Positions 1 to 5,538 of a DNA stretch of 6,762 nucleotides are shown in pieces. The stretch is taken from assembly GCA_945874515.1 (NCBI GenBank), contig CAMCHA010000143.1:1-6762 (forward strand), given 5' to 3'. A program made the position numbers and the translations under genes. This DNA is from Asaia bogorensis (GTDB lineage: Bacteria > Pseudomonadota > Alphaproteobacteria > Acetobacterales > Acetobacteraceae). The notes beneath the pieces were generated by a model. That model did no database searches. It was not told where the DNA came from and worked only from the letters and a program-made list of their open reading frames with translations. Every line of letters begins with the position of its first letter. The stretch's first letter is position 1.

Positions 1-222
1 GGTGAAACCGATGCCGACCGCAATGATGAACCGGGCAATGGGCGCGGTGTGGCGGGTGGTGGCCGTTCCCTGGAAGCCAGCGATGCCGACCCAACCGATG
101 AGGCGGGCAGGGGCCGTGTTGGCAATGGCGTGACCGACGCTGATCCAGGCGATCCCGTGGGGCAGGGGCGCGGGGCGCCGCCGTCGCAGCTCAGAACTGG
201 GCTTCCTACGAAAAAGGCGTAA
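1..222 (+). CDS. C-terminal end of an unidentified gene with an acidic Gly-rich repeat (5' truncated by the window)
   Basis: Frame 1 is open from the window edge to a TAA at 220-222, giving 73 residues with no start needed. The product cannot be identified. The visible part is low in hydrophobic residues and rich in Gly, Asp, Glu and Arg, as expected for a disordered or surface-exposed tail. It holds three imperfect copies of DADxxDxxGxGR-like sequence beginning at residues 4, 28 and 46 (nucleotides 10, 82 and 136), ending in a short basic tail (PTKKA). The gene converges on motA with a 14-base gap, which suits a true gene end. The complementary strand is also partly open here, so coding on this strand rests on the internal repeat, the convergent spacing and the end position. 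A flagellar protein such as a FliK tail is possible given the stator genes next door, but nothing in the residues proves it. Confidence 0.5.
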   Translation, partial: GETDADRNDEPGNGRGVAGGGRSLEASDADPTDEAGRGRVGNGVTDADPGDPVGQGRGAPPSQLRTGLPTKKA

Positions 223-236
223 AGCTCAACCAGTCT

Positions 237-1100
237 TCAGATTTTGAGCTCTTGGAGTGATTCTTCCAATTGCGCGAAACTCGGCATCAGATCAGTCGGC
301 ACCATTTTGCGTCCGGTCTCCACGGCAACCTGCGGCGCATTGCCGTGCAAATGTGCCACCAGCACCGCACGGATCACCTCGTGATATTTCGCCTCTTCCT
401 CGATCACGGCCTTGATGCGCGCGGCGAAGGGACCGACAAGCCCATAGGCAAGTAATACGCCCAAAAATGTACCGACCAGCGCGCCACCGATCATTTTGCC
501 AAGGATAGCGGGTGGCTGGTCAATAGAAGCCATGGTCTTGATCACACCCATGACGGCGGCGACGATCCCAAGCGCAGGCAGCGCATCAGCCACGCTTGTC
601 AGTGCATGTGCGCTGTGCAATTCCTCTTCCTTCATTTTCTTCAATTCGCGCGCCATCACATCCTCAATCTGATGCGGGTCATCGGCATTCATGCCGACCA
701 TGCGAAGGTAATCGCAAATGATCGCAACGGTGTGATGATCCTTCAGGATATTCGGGAATTTCATGAAGGCCGCGCTTTCCTCGGGCTTTTCGATATGCGG
801 TTCAATCGCCATCGGCCCCTTGGTCTGCGCAAGGCGCACCAGCCAGAAAAGCAGGCTCAGTAATTCCATGTAATCCTGGCGCTTGTATTTGCCGCCCTTC
901 AGGATTTTGCCGAAACTGCCAAGGATGTGCTTCACCTCGGATATGCTGTTGGCCATCAGAAGGGAGCCGAAGGCAGCGCCCCCGATGATGGCGAATTCGA
1001 ATGGCAGCGCCATCAAGATGATTTCCATCTTGCCGCCGGCAAGAATGTAGCCACCAAAGACGCAGACCAGCAGAAAGATAAAGCCAGCAATCGAGATCAT
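237..1100 (-). CDS. motA: Flagellar motor stator protein MotA
   Basis: A 287-residue inner-membrane protein that forms the ion channel of the flagellar stator with MotB and pushes on FliG of the rotor. Two hydrophobic segments lie near the N-terminus (about residues 2-22 and 28-50). A large charged cytoplasmic loop (about 51-170) follows and contains the WLVRLAQTKG region that carries rotor-contacting charges in the family. Two more membrane segments lie at about 172-192 and 203-225. Pro175 (in DALPALGIV) and Pro224 (in GLVGPFAARI) match the two conserved prolines of MotA (173 and 222 in E. coli). Length is close to the E. coli protein (295). The ATG at 1100-1098 overlaps the motB stop as ATGA, implying translational coupling; a GGGGAC stretch lies about 9 bases upstream inside motB. 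It is the distal gene of a motB-motA pair, the opposite of the usual order. Confidence 0.96.
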   Translation of the reverse strand: MISIAGFIFLLVCVFGGYILAGGKMEIILMALPFEFAIIGGAAFGSLLMANSISEVKHILGSFGKILKGGKYKRQDYMELLSLLFWLVRLAQTKGPMAIEPHIEKPEESAAFMKFPNILKDHHTVAIICDYLRMVGMNADDPHQIEDVMARELKKMKEEELHSAHALTSVADALPALGIVAAVMGVIKTMASIDQPPAILGKMIGGALVGTFLGVLLAYGLVGPFAARIKAVIEEEAKYHEVIRAVLVAHLHGNAPQVAVETGRKMVPTDLMPSFAQLEESLQELKI

Positions 1101-2155
1101 GGGCGTGGTGTCCCCGGTGCCTGACTGATCAGCGTGATGGAAACACGGCGATTGGCAGCGGCGGTTGGTTGTTCCGGTATCAACAGGTCACGTTCCGCAT
1201 GACCTGCCAGGCTTTTGATTCGGTTATCTGCAATCCCAGCATCAACAAGCAGGCGGCGTGTCACATTGGCGCGTTCGGTTGAAAGATCCCAATTGCTCCG
1301 TTCACCACCGCCACGGAAGGGCGTAGAATCGGTATGTCCGGCGATACTGATGGCATTGGGCAGGCGCTGGATCACCTGACCTACCCGCAGCAGCAGGGCG
1401 CGTGCGCGGTCATTGGGCGCCGCACCGCCCAGCGCGAACATTGGCTGGCGCTCCGCATCCACCAATTGGATGCGCATCCCCTCAGGCGTTTGTTCAATCA
1501 GCAATTGGCGGTTGAGATCAGCAAGTGCCGGGTCTGAACGCACGGCCTCGCGAATTTGTTCCGCCGCGGCCTCAAAGGCTTCACGTTCACGCTTGGCGAG
1601 TTCCTGGCGCAATTCCGTCTCACCGACATTCTCCGGCCGCTGTTCCAGGGAAGGTTCGGCTGCCGGGCCACCGCGTGGCTGCTCCGGCCCTACCAGCGCG
1701 CCGGGGGGCGTGCGCAACACAAGCCGCGCATTCTCAGCATCTTCCTGGCCCCGCGGGCCTTCGCGCCGTGGCACGGGTTCGGCGGGGGTTTGGCTGTCAT
1801 CCTCATCAATATCCATCACCACCGGGCGCTTGCCGGGCTGCACTTGAATGGTGCCCGTCGTAGACACCATGGCCGCATCGTCATTGGGCGTCTGGCCACC
1901 AAAGGGCCGGCCAGAGCCTGATTGGGCACTGGACAGCACATTGGTCGGGTTGAAGTAATCGGCGATGCCGCGGCGCTGTTCTTCGGTGGTGGCGTTGATC
2001 AGCCACATCAGCAGAAAGAATGCCATCATTGCCGTCACGAAATCGGCATAAGCAACCTTCCACGCCCCGCCATGATGCGCGTGCCCACCGCCTTCTTCCC
2101 TGCGTACGATGATCAGATCACCGCCGCTTTGCGAGCCTCTTCCCTTGCGCGCCAT
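1097..2155 (-). CDS. motB: Flagellar motor stator protein MotB (OmpA-like peptidoglycan-binding)
   Basis: A 352-residue stator subunit that anchors MotA to peptidoglycan and carries the ion-binding aspartate. The N-terminus is basic, followed by a single membrane span (about residues 34-54) in the signature AYADFVTAMMAFFLLMWL. Asp38 is the expected proton-binding residue (Asp32 in E. coli), and the sequence resembles the H+-driven type. An unusually long Pro/Glu/Gly-rich linker (about 72-180) and a short charged helix (about 181-205) lead to the periplasmic OmpA/MotB domain. That domain shows GHTDSTPF at 273-280, NWDLSTERA at 288-296 and NRRVSI at 335-340, all typical peptidoglycan-contacting motifs. 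The ATG at 2155-2153 is chosen because the basic N-terminus and TM begin directly after it; an AGGGG lies upstream but about 14 bases away, so the ribosome site is poor. No convincing sigma28 or sigma54 site is visible upstream. It is the first gene of the stator operon and is divergent from the amidohydrolase gene. Confidence 0.96.
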   Translation of the reverse strand: MARKGRGSQSGGDLIIVRREEGGGHAHHGGAWKVAYADFVTAMMAFFLLMWLINATTEEQRRGIADYFNPTNVLSSAQSGSGRPFGGQTPNDDAAMVSTTGTIQVQPGKRPVVMDIDEDDSQTPAEPVPRREGPRGQEDAENARLVLRTPPGALVGPEQPRGGPAAEPSLEQRPENVGETELRQELAKREREAFEAAAEQIREAVRSDPALADLNRQLLIEQTPEGMRIQLVDAERQPMFALGGAAPNDRARALLLRVGQVIQRLPNAISIAGHTDSTPFRGGGERSNWDLSTERANVTRRLLVDAGIADNRIKSLAGHAERDLLIPEQPTAAANRRVSITLISQAPGTPRP

Positions 2156-2264
2156 GACAGCCCGTATATCCCCTAAAGCCTAAAATCAGCTAATGATGGT
2201 GTCATTCTACCGGCGATGCGCCAGTGTGACGGAAGGGACGCGGTGTGGTTTCGAGACTTTATCC
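2156..2264. promoter_or_regulatory. Divergent intergenic region motB / amidohydrolase
   Basis: About 109 bases should hold promoters for both genes. On the minus strand TAGAAT (complement of 2208-2213) is a plausible -10 for motB but no good -35 lies 16-18 bases upstream. A small inverted repeat AATGA-N5-TCATT lies at 2192-2206. No sigma28 (TAAA-N15-GCCGATAA) or sigma54 match was found, so how the stator operon is switched on is not visible. Confidence 0.25.
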
Positions 2265-3149
2265 ATGAATTCCCCCATTCACGCCGCCCAAGACCCGGGC
2301 CAAGTTGAACCGTACCTCATCAAGCGGCCGGAACTTCAGACCATCCCCCTGGTCTTCGCGTCCCCGCATTCGGGTCAGCAATATCCGGACCAACTGTTTT
2401 TGGATACCCGTATGGATTCACTCGCGCTGCGCCGGAGCGAGGATTCCTTCGTGGATGAGCTCTTTGACGCTGCCCCGGCCCATGGTGCTCCGCTGATCGC
2501 TGCCAGCTTCCCTAGGGTTTGGTGTGATGTGAACCGGGAAGCCTGGGAATTGGACCCGGCCATGTTCGCAGACCCCCTGCCGCCCTGGGTCAATAGCTCC
2601 AGCCCCCGGGTGGGAGCGGGGCTTGGCACGCTGGCCCGGATTGTCACAGGGGGGGAGCAAATCTACCGCCGCAAACTCAGCTTTGCCGAGGCCGAGGCGC
2701 GCATCCGCGCCTGTTGGGAGCCCTATCACAGCGCGCTGGCCGGGCTGATCGCGGAAACCAGGGCAAGGTTCGGCTATTGCCTGCTGATTGATTGCCATTC
2801 CATGCCGGCCCACCCTGCGCATCTGGCGAACCCACCACATTTTGTGTTGGGCGACGCGCATGCCACAGCATGTACGCCCCGCGCGACCCGCCTGGTGGAG
2901 GAAGCGCTGCTCGGCCTTGGCTATAAGGTGCGGCGCAATGACCCCTATGCCGGTGGCTTTGTCACCCGCCATTATGGCCGCCCGCGGGAAGCGACCCATG
3001 CGCTGCAAATCGAAGTGGCGCGGAACCTTTATATGGATGAGGCGCGGATCGAACGCCTGCCGGGTTTTGGCCCTTTGCGGCGCGACATGACCAGCCTGAT
3101 CGAGAGCCTGGCGCGTGTGGAATGGGATTTCCTGACCCCGGATCGCTGA
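2265..3149 (+). CDS. N-formylglutamate amidohydrolase family protein
   Basis: A 294-residue cytoplasmic hydrolase of the FGase family, whose founding members release formate and glutamate from N-formyl-L-glutamate at the end of one histidine-degradation route. Visible family blocks are FASPHSGQQYP (residues 31-41), RRSEDSFVDELF (57-68), FPRVWCDVNREAWELDP (82-98), LLIDCHSMP (173-181), and NDPYAGGFVTRHYGRP followed by HALQIEVARNLYMDE (225-259). The His/Asp/Glu-containing blocks are the likely metal and substrate site. Length is normal for the family. I prefer the ATG at 2265 because the 24 extra residues from the in-frame ATG at 2193 (MMVSFYRRCASVTEG...) do not look like family sequence; neither start has a strong Shine-Dalgarno, so 2193 remains possible. 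No other hut gene is in the window, so a role in histidine breakdown is not supported by context and the physiological substrate is uncertain. Confidence 0.92.
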   Translation: MNSPIHAAQDPGQVEPYLIKRPELQTIPLVFASPHSGQQYPDQLFLDTRMDSLALRRSEDSFVDELFDAAPAHGAPLIAASFPRVWCDVNREAWELDPAMFADPLPPWVNSSSPRVGAGLGTLARIVTGGEQIYRRKLSFAEAEARIRACWEPYHSALAGLIAETRARFGYCLLIDCHSMPAHPAHLANPPHFVLGDAHATACTPRATRLVEEALLGLGYKVRRNDPYAGGFVTRHYGRPREATHALQIEVARNLYMDEARIERLPGFGPLRRDMTSLIESLARVEWDFLTPDR

Positions 3150-3153
3150 GGTC

Positions 3154-3183
3154 AAAAAAAGGGCGGTGCCCGAAGACACCGCC
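3154..3183 (-). terminator. Intrinsic terminator, minus strand, C(UUCG)G loop
   Basis: On the minus strand GGCGGTGTC and GGCACCGCC form a 9-bp stem (one U-G pair) closed by a C(UUCG)G tetraloop. One C and then seven T residues follow (complement of the A tract 3154-3160). The T tract is on the minus-strand side only, so it terminates leftward transcription. The plus-strand side has only a weak AAGTTT after the stem, so termination of the amidohydrolase transcript here would be less efficient. It starts 4 bases after the amidohydrolase stop codon. Confidence 0.85.
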
Positions 3184-3231
3184 AAGTTTAGGGAGGAAAC
3201 GTCCAAGAATGTACAGCGGAAACCGCCGTAC
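3154..3231 (-). ncRNA. Candidate small RNA (~78 nt) with 5' hairpin, CCUCCC segment and intrinsic terminator
   Basis: Seen on the minus strand of the intergenic region: a promoter (-35 TTGCAA, 17-base spacer, -10 TATATC) predicts a start at about 3231. Exactly there begins a 9-bp hairpin, GTACGGCGG (3231-3223) pairing with CCGCTGTAC (3219-3211, one G-U) around a UUU loop. A roughly 27-base unpaired-looking stretch follows and contains CCTCCC (complement of 3191-3196), complementary to Shine-Dalgarno sequences. It ends in a GC-rich terminator hairpin and seven T residues. No credible open reading frame fits the transcript. Promoter, hairpin and terminator agree on the same strand and the same ends, which is why I call it. 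An exposed CCUCC motif recalls the anti-Shine-Dalgarno motifs of alphaproteobacterial alpha-r14 and CcsR ('cuckoo') small RNAs; that is a resemblance, not a family assignment. A likely role, by inference, is base-pairing with ribosome-binding sites of target mRNAs. Confidence 0.62.
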
Positions 3232-3237
3232 GGGGCG

Positions 3238-3266
3238 GATATAGGTGCCAGTCTCCCGCATTGCAA
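3238..3266 (-). promoter_or_regulatory. Sigma70-type promoter of the candidate small RNA
   Basis: On the minus strand, TTGCAA (complement of 3261-3266) and TATATC (complement of 3238-3243) are separated by exactly 17 bases. An A-rich tract (complement of about 3268-3277) lies directly upstream of the -35 box, where an UP element would sit. The predicted start is about 3231, the first base of the 5' hairpin. Confidence 0.55.
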
Positions 3267-3351
3267 GATATTTTTTTGCAGTGCAGCAAAACGGTCATTT
3301 GCAGTATCAACCAGCTGTTTCTGAATGTTTCCTGTTTTGCAGAAGTGAATC

Positions 3352-3366
3352 TGGCACACGGCTTGC
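3352..3366 (+). promoter_or_regulatory. Putative sigma54 (-24/-12) promoter of the lytic transglycosylase gene
   Basis: TGGCAC at 3352-3357, five bases, then TTGC at 3363-3366 is an exact match to the sigma54 core, preceded by the favoured C. With the GC at -13/-12, transcription would start at about 3378, one base before the ATG at 3379, giving a leaderless or nearly leaderless mRNA. A possible IHF-like site (TATCAA-N4-CTG, one mismatch) lies upstream at 3305-3317. Confidence 0.45.
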
Positions 3367-3378
3367 GCTAGAGAACCC

Positions 3379-4224
3379 ATGCTATCGGCACGATCATTCT
3401 TCCCGCGCTTTTCCCATACGCTTGCCCTTTCGGCCTATGCGTTGCTCGGCATGGCCCTATGGCCATTCGCGGTATCGGCGCAGATGGTTTCAGCCAGGGG
3501 CTTCAATGAAGGCCATTTATGCCGCGCTGCCATTACCGAGGCCGAGCGCAGTGCCAATGTGCCGCGCGGCTTGTTGCAGGCAATTGGCCGGGTTGAATCC
3601 GGCCGTCGAGACCCCGAAACCGGCCAATTCGCTCCCTGGCCCTGGACCACGAATGCGGAGGGGGAGGGCAAATATTTCCCAACGCGGGAGGCAGCCATTG
3701 CCCATGTCCGGCAATTGCAGGCCCGTGGGGTGCGGATCATTGATGTCGGCTGCATGCAGGTGAACCTGCATCACCACCCCAATGCTTTTGCCTCGCTTGA
3801 GCAGGCTTTTGACCCGCTGATCAATGCCCGCTACGCGGCGCGCTTCCTGTCCGAGCTTAATGGCGGGCGGGCGGATTGGCGCCAGGCGGCGGGGCATTAC
3901 CATTCGCAAACACCCGAAAGGGCCGGGCCGTACCGGGAAAAAGTGCTGGCCGCCTGGGACCGGGACGCGCGCAATGCCGGGGATAGTTCAGCTGAAGCCA
4001 TGGCGCTGGCACGGCTGCGCGCCGGCTGGGGCAGTGTGGCGCTGGCCAGCGCGGGCGGGATGTCGCTCAGCAATCGGGCCGATCGAGCGCAGGTTATCCC
4101 TCTCCCCGGTGGCGGAGGTGGGTCGCCGGGGCGTGGGCTTGATGCTTATCGCTCGGCGCCCATTCAAGCCATTAGCCGGCCCGTCGTTTTGGCCCAGGCC
4201 GGACCGGGACGAATGCTTCGTTAG
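3379..4224 (+). CDS. Secreted lytic transglycosylase (SLT domain)
   Basis: A 281-residue exported protein predicted to cleave the glycan strands of peptidoglycan, leaving 1,6-anhydro-muramyl ends. A signal peptide is clear: Arg5/Arg10, a hydrophobic core at about 14-32, and a probable cleavage after AVSA (residue 34). The SLT domain (about 47-195) shows the catalytic glutamate Glu73 in AIGRVESG, then DVGCMQVNLHHHP (122-134), FDPLINARYAARFL (144-157) and AAGHYHSQTPE (170-180), all standard for the fold. The tail from about 200 is low-complexity, Gly/Ala-rich and of unknown use. The ATG at 3379 is the first possible start after an in-frame TGA at 3346; there is no good Shine-Dalgarno. The stop codon overlaps that of the convergent exonuclease gene by four bases (TTAG). 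Proximity to motAB and a sigma54-like site suggest, but do not show, a flagellar role. Confidence 0.93.
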   Translation: MLSARSFFPRFSHTLALSAYALLGMALWPFAVSAQMVSARGFNEGHLCRAAITEAERSANVPRGLLQAIGRVESGRRDPETGQFAPWPWTTNAEGEGKYFPTREAAIAHVRQLQARGVRIIDVGCMQVNLHHHPNAFASLEQAFDPLINARYAARFLSELNGGRADWRQAAGHYHSQTPERAGPYREKVLAAWDRDARNAGDSSAEAMALARLRAGWGSVALASAGGMSLSNRADRAQVIPLPGGGGGSPGRGLDAYRSAPIQAISRPVVLAQAGPGRMLR

Positions 4225-4997
4225 GTGCCCCGTAAGGTGACGATCAGCGGCGTGTGGTCCGAAGGCTGAGCCTCGGCGCGCGGGGCGGTATCAACCTCGC
4301 AGGCTTCCAGGCGCTCGGCCAATTCGGGGCTGAGCAAAGCGTGGTCAATGCGAAGGCCGCGATTAGCCTCAAAGGCCGGGCCGTAATCCCAATAGGTATA
4401 AAGTGTCTCAGTGGGATGCAGCGCACGCAACGCATCCGTCATGCCAAGATGCACCAGGGCACGAAACCGGGCACGGCTTTCGGGATGGACCAGCGCATCG
4501 GTGGCCGGCAGGGCGCTGGGGGCGAGATCGGCCTCAGTCGGGCAGACATTATAGTCGCCCAGCACCGCGAAGGGCAGAAAGGCGTCAAGATGGGCCTGCA
4601 CGACGCCGCGCAGCCGGTCCATCCAGGCGAGCTTATAGGCAAAGCCGGCATCGCCGCCGGAATTGCCATTGGGCAGGTAAATCCCCGCCGCGCGTAGCCC
4701 GGCCGCCGCCACTTCAATATAGCGGGCCTGGGTGTCTTCGGCATCGCCAGGCAGTGCCTCGGCCAGGACTTCAAAGGGGATGCGCGACAGCACGGCGACG
4801 CCATTCCGCCCGCCAGTCTGGCCCACCGCATGGGTCTTGTATCCAAGGCCCGAGAATTCCATCGCCGGGACCTGTTCCGCCGTGCAGCGGGTTTCCTGCA
4901 AAAATACCAGATCAGGCTGCTGGCGTTCCAGAAACCGCGCGACATGCGCGGCACGCGCGCGGATGGAATTGACGTTGAAGGTGCAAAGACGAAGCAG
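4221..4997 (-). CDS. xth: Exodeoxyribonuclease III / AP endonuclease (non-ATG start)
   Basis: A Mg-dependent nuclease of the exonuclease III family that cuts DNA at abasic sites and trims 3' ends in base-excision repair. Numbered from a CTG at 4997-4995, the product is 258 residues, normal for the family. Motifs in order: TFNVNSIRAR (Asn8 region), LQETR (Glu35), IYLPNGN (Tyr107), LGDYNVCPTE (Asp148/Asn150), NRGLRIDH (Asp218), PSDHTPL (Asp247/His248). No ATG, GTG or TTG precedes the conserved N-terminus. The first standard start is TTG at 4901, which would remove the conserved Asn and most of strand 1, so it is not the true start. CTG at 4997 is the closest candidate; another CTG at 5006-5004 overlaps the stop of the upstream Fe-S carrier gene as CTGA. 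It is the second gene of a carrier-xth pair and converges on the transglycosylase gene. Confidence 0.92.
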   Translation of the reverse strand: MLRLCTFNVNSIRARAAHVARFLERQQPDLVFLQETRCTAEQVPAMEFSGLGYKTHAVGQTGGRNGVAVLSRIPFEVLAEALPGDAEDTQARYIEVAAAGLRAAGIYLPNGNSGGDAGFAYKLAWMDRLRGVVQAHLDAFLPFAVLGDYNVCPTEADLAPSALPATDALVHPESRARFRALVHLGMTDALRALHPTETLYTYWDYGPAFEANRGLRIDHALLSPELAERLEACEVDTAPRAEAQPSDHTPLIVTLRGT

Positions 4998-5002
4998 GGG
5001 GA

Positions 5003-5356
5003 TCAGCCGATCGCGAAGGAAGAACCGCAGCCGCAGCCGGAACTCGCCTGTGGGTTATTGATCGCGAAATGCGCACCAATCAGCGCTTCCGCCCAGTCAA
5101 GCTCGGACCCTGCCAGCAGATCGAGCGAGACAGGGTCAATGAAAACCAGGCCCTTGCCTTCACCGATCACCAGGTCATCGGGGGCTGGCGCATCTTCCAG
5201 GCCGAATTTGTACTGAAAGCCCGAACAGCCGCCGGCTTCTACGGCAAGTCTGAGCCCGGCAGCGGGCCGCCCTTCACGCGCGGCAATATCGGCTACCTGC
5301 GCGGCGGCGCGGGCGGTTACGCGAAACTGGGCGGGGTTAGTGCTGCCATCCGGCAT
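5003..5356 (-). CDS. erpA: A-type iron-sulfur carrier, ErpA/IscA family (HesB domain)
   Basis: A 117-residue scaffold or carrier that receives Fe-S clusters and delivers them to apo-enzymes in the cytoplasm. The single HesB-like domain covers nearly the whole protein, with the three cluster-binding cysteines Cys44 (GGCSGFQY) and Cys108 and Cys110 (GCGCGSSF). The GCGCGSSF ending is typical of the ErpA/IscA branch; the exact subtype cannot be settled without a tree. The ATG at 5356 is chosen over the upstream ATG at 5413 because AAGGAG (complement of 5365-5370) sits 8 bases before it and the extra 19 residues are not family-like. It is transcribed before xth, which follows with no gap, and is divergent from the dNTPase gene. 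Confidence 0.93.
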   Translation of the reverse strand: MPDGSTNPAQFRVTARAAAQVADIAAREGRPAAGLRLAVEAGGCSGFQYKFGLEDAPAPDDLVIGEGKGLVFIDPVSLDLLAGSELDWAEALIGAHFAINNPQASSGCGCGSSFAIG

Positions 5357-5377
5357 GGTGTTGACTCCTTGAACCAC

Positions 5378-5406
5378 AACATAGGCAGTTTGCGCGCCGC
5401 TTCCAA
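5378..5406 (-). promoter_or_regulatory. Putative sigma70 promoter of the erpA-xth pair
   Basis: On the minus strand, TTGGAA (complement of 5401-5406) and TATGTT (complement of 5378-5383) are 17 bases apart. The predicted start is about 5371, leaving a leader of roughly 15 bases that begins at the AAGGAG ribosome site. No Rrf2/IscR-type palindrome was recognised over it. Confidence 0.4.
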
Positions 5407-5528
5407 TCACCAAAGATTGCGGGGGCCGTGCGGCGGGTGTTACAGCGCTTCGTCACGCGATTTTTGACGGAAAACCACGATTTCCATGCAAGCCCGAGCC
5501 AGAACCGCGACAATTGAGCCCAAAGGGC

Positions 5529-5534
5529 AGGGGG
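5529..5534 (+). promoter_or_regulatory. Ribosome binding site of the dNTPase gene
   Basis: AGGGGG four bases before the ATG at 5539, with a second purine stretch AAAGGG at 5522-5527 at 11 bases. It supports the 5539 start. The rest of the 182-base divergent region (5357-5538) holds the erpA promoter; TTGACG at 5465-5470 is a possible -35 box for this gene but no good -10 follows it. Confidence 0.5.
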
Positions 5535-5538
5535 CGGT

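Noticed and set aside
223..250. Inverted repeat AGCTCAA-N14-TTGAGCT at the convergent gene ends, as a bidirectional terminator
   Set aside because: A 7-bp stem with a 14-base loop, modest GC and no T tract on either side is too weak to call.
1413..1921. Several overlapping plus-strand frames opposite motB
   Set aside because: They are antisense to the MotB linker and OmpA domain, are rich in Arg/Ser/Pro as expected for shadow frames, and have no recognisable motif.
3191..3244. GGGAGG followed by a short plus-strand ORF (ATG at 3209, 11 codons)
   Set aside because: Spacing of 12 bases is long, the peptide is arbitrary, and the same bases are better explained as the complement of the CCUCCC segment and 5' hairpin of the minus-strand RNA.
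2418..3380. Long (320-codon) open frame on the minus strand opposite the amidohydrolase and the intergenic gap
   Set aside because: It lies mostly antisense to a gene with clear family motifs, has no domain-like sequence, and reads through the terminator hairpin. It is a by-product of GC-rich codon use.
4102..4129. GC-rich hairpin (CCCCGG...CCGGGG) near the end of the transglycosylase gene
   Set aside because: It lies in the Gly-rich coding tail, has no following T tract, and is explained by GGN/CCN codons.
5357..5413. Upstream ATG at 5413 as the start of the Fe-S carrier
   Set aside because: The 19 extra residues are not family-like, they overlap the predicted promoter, and the ATG at 5356 has an excellent AAGGAG at the right distance.
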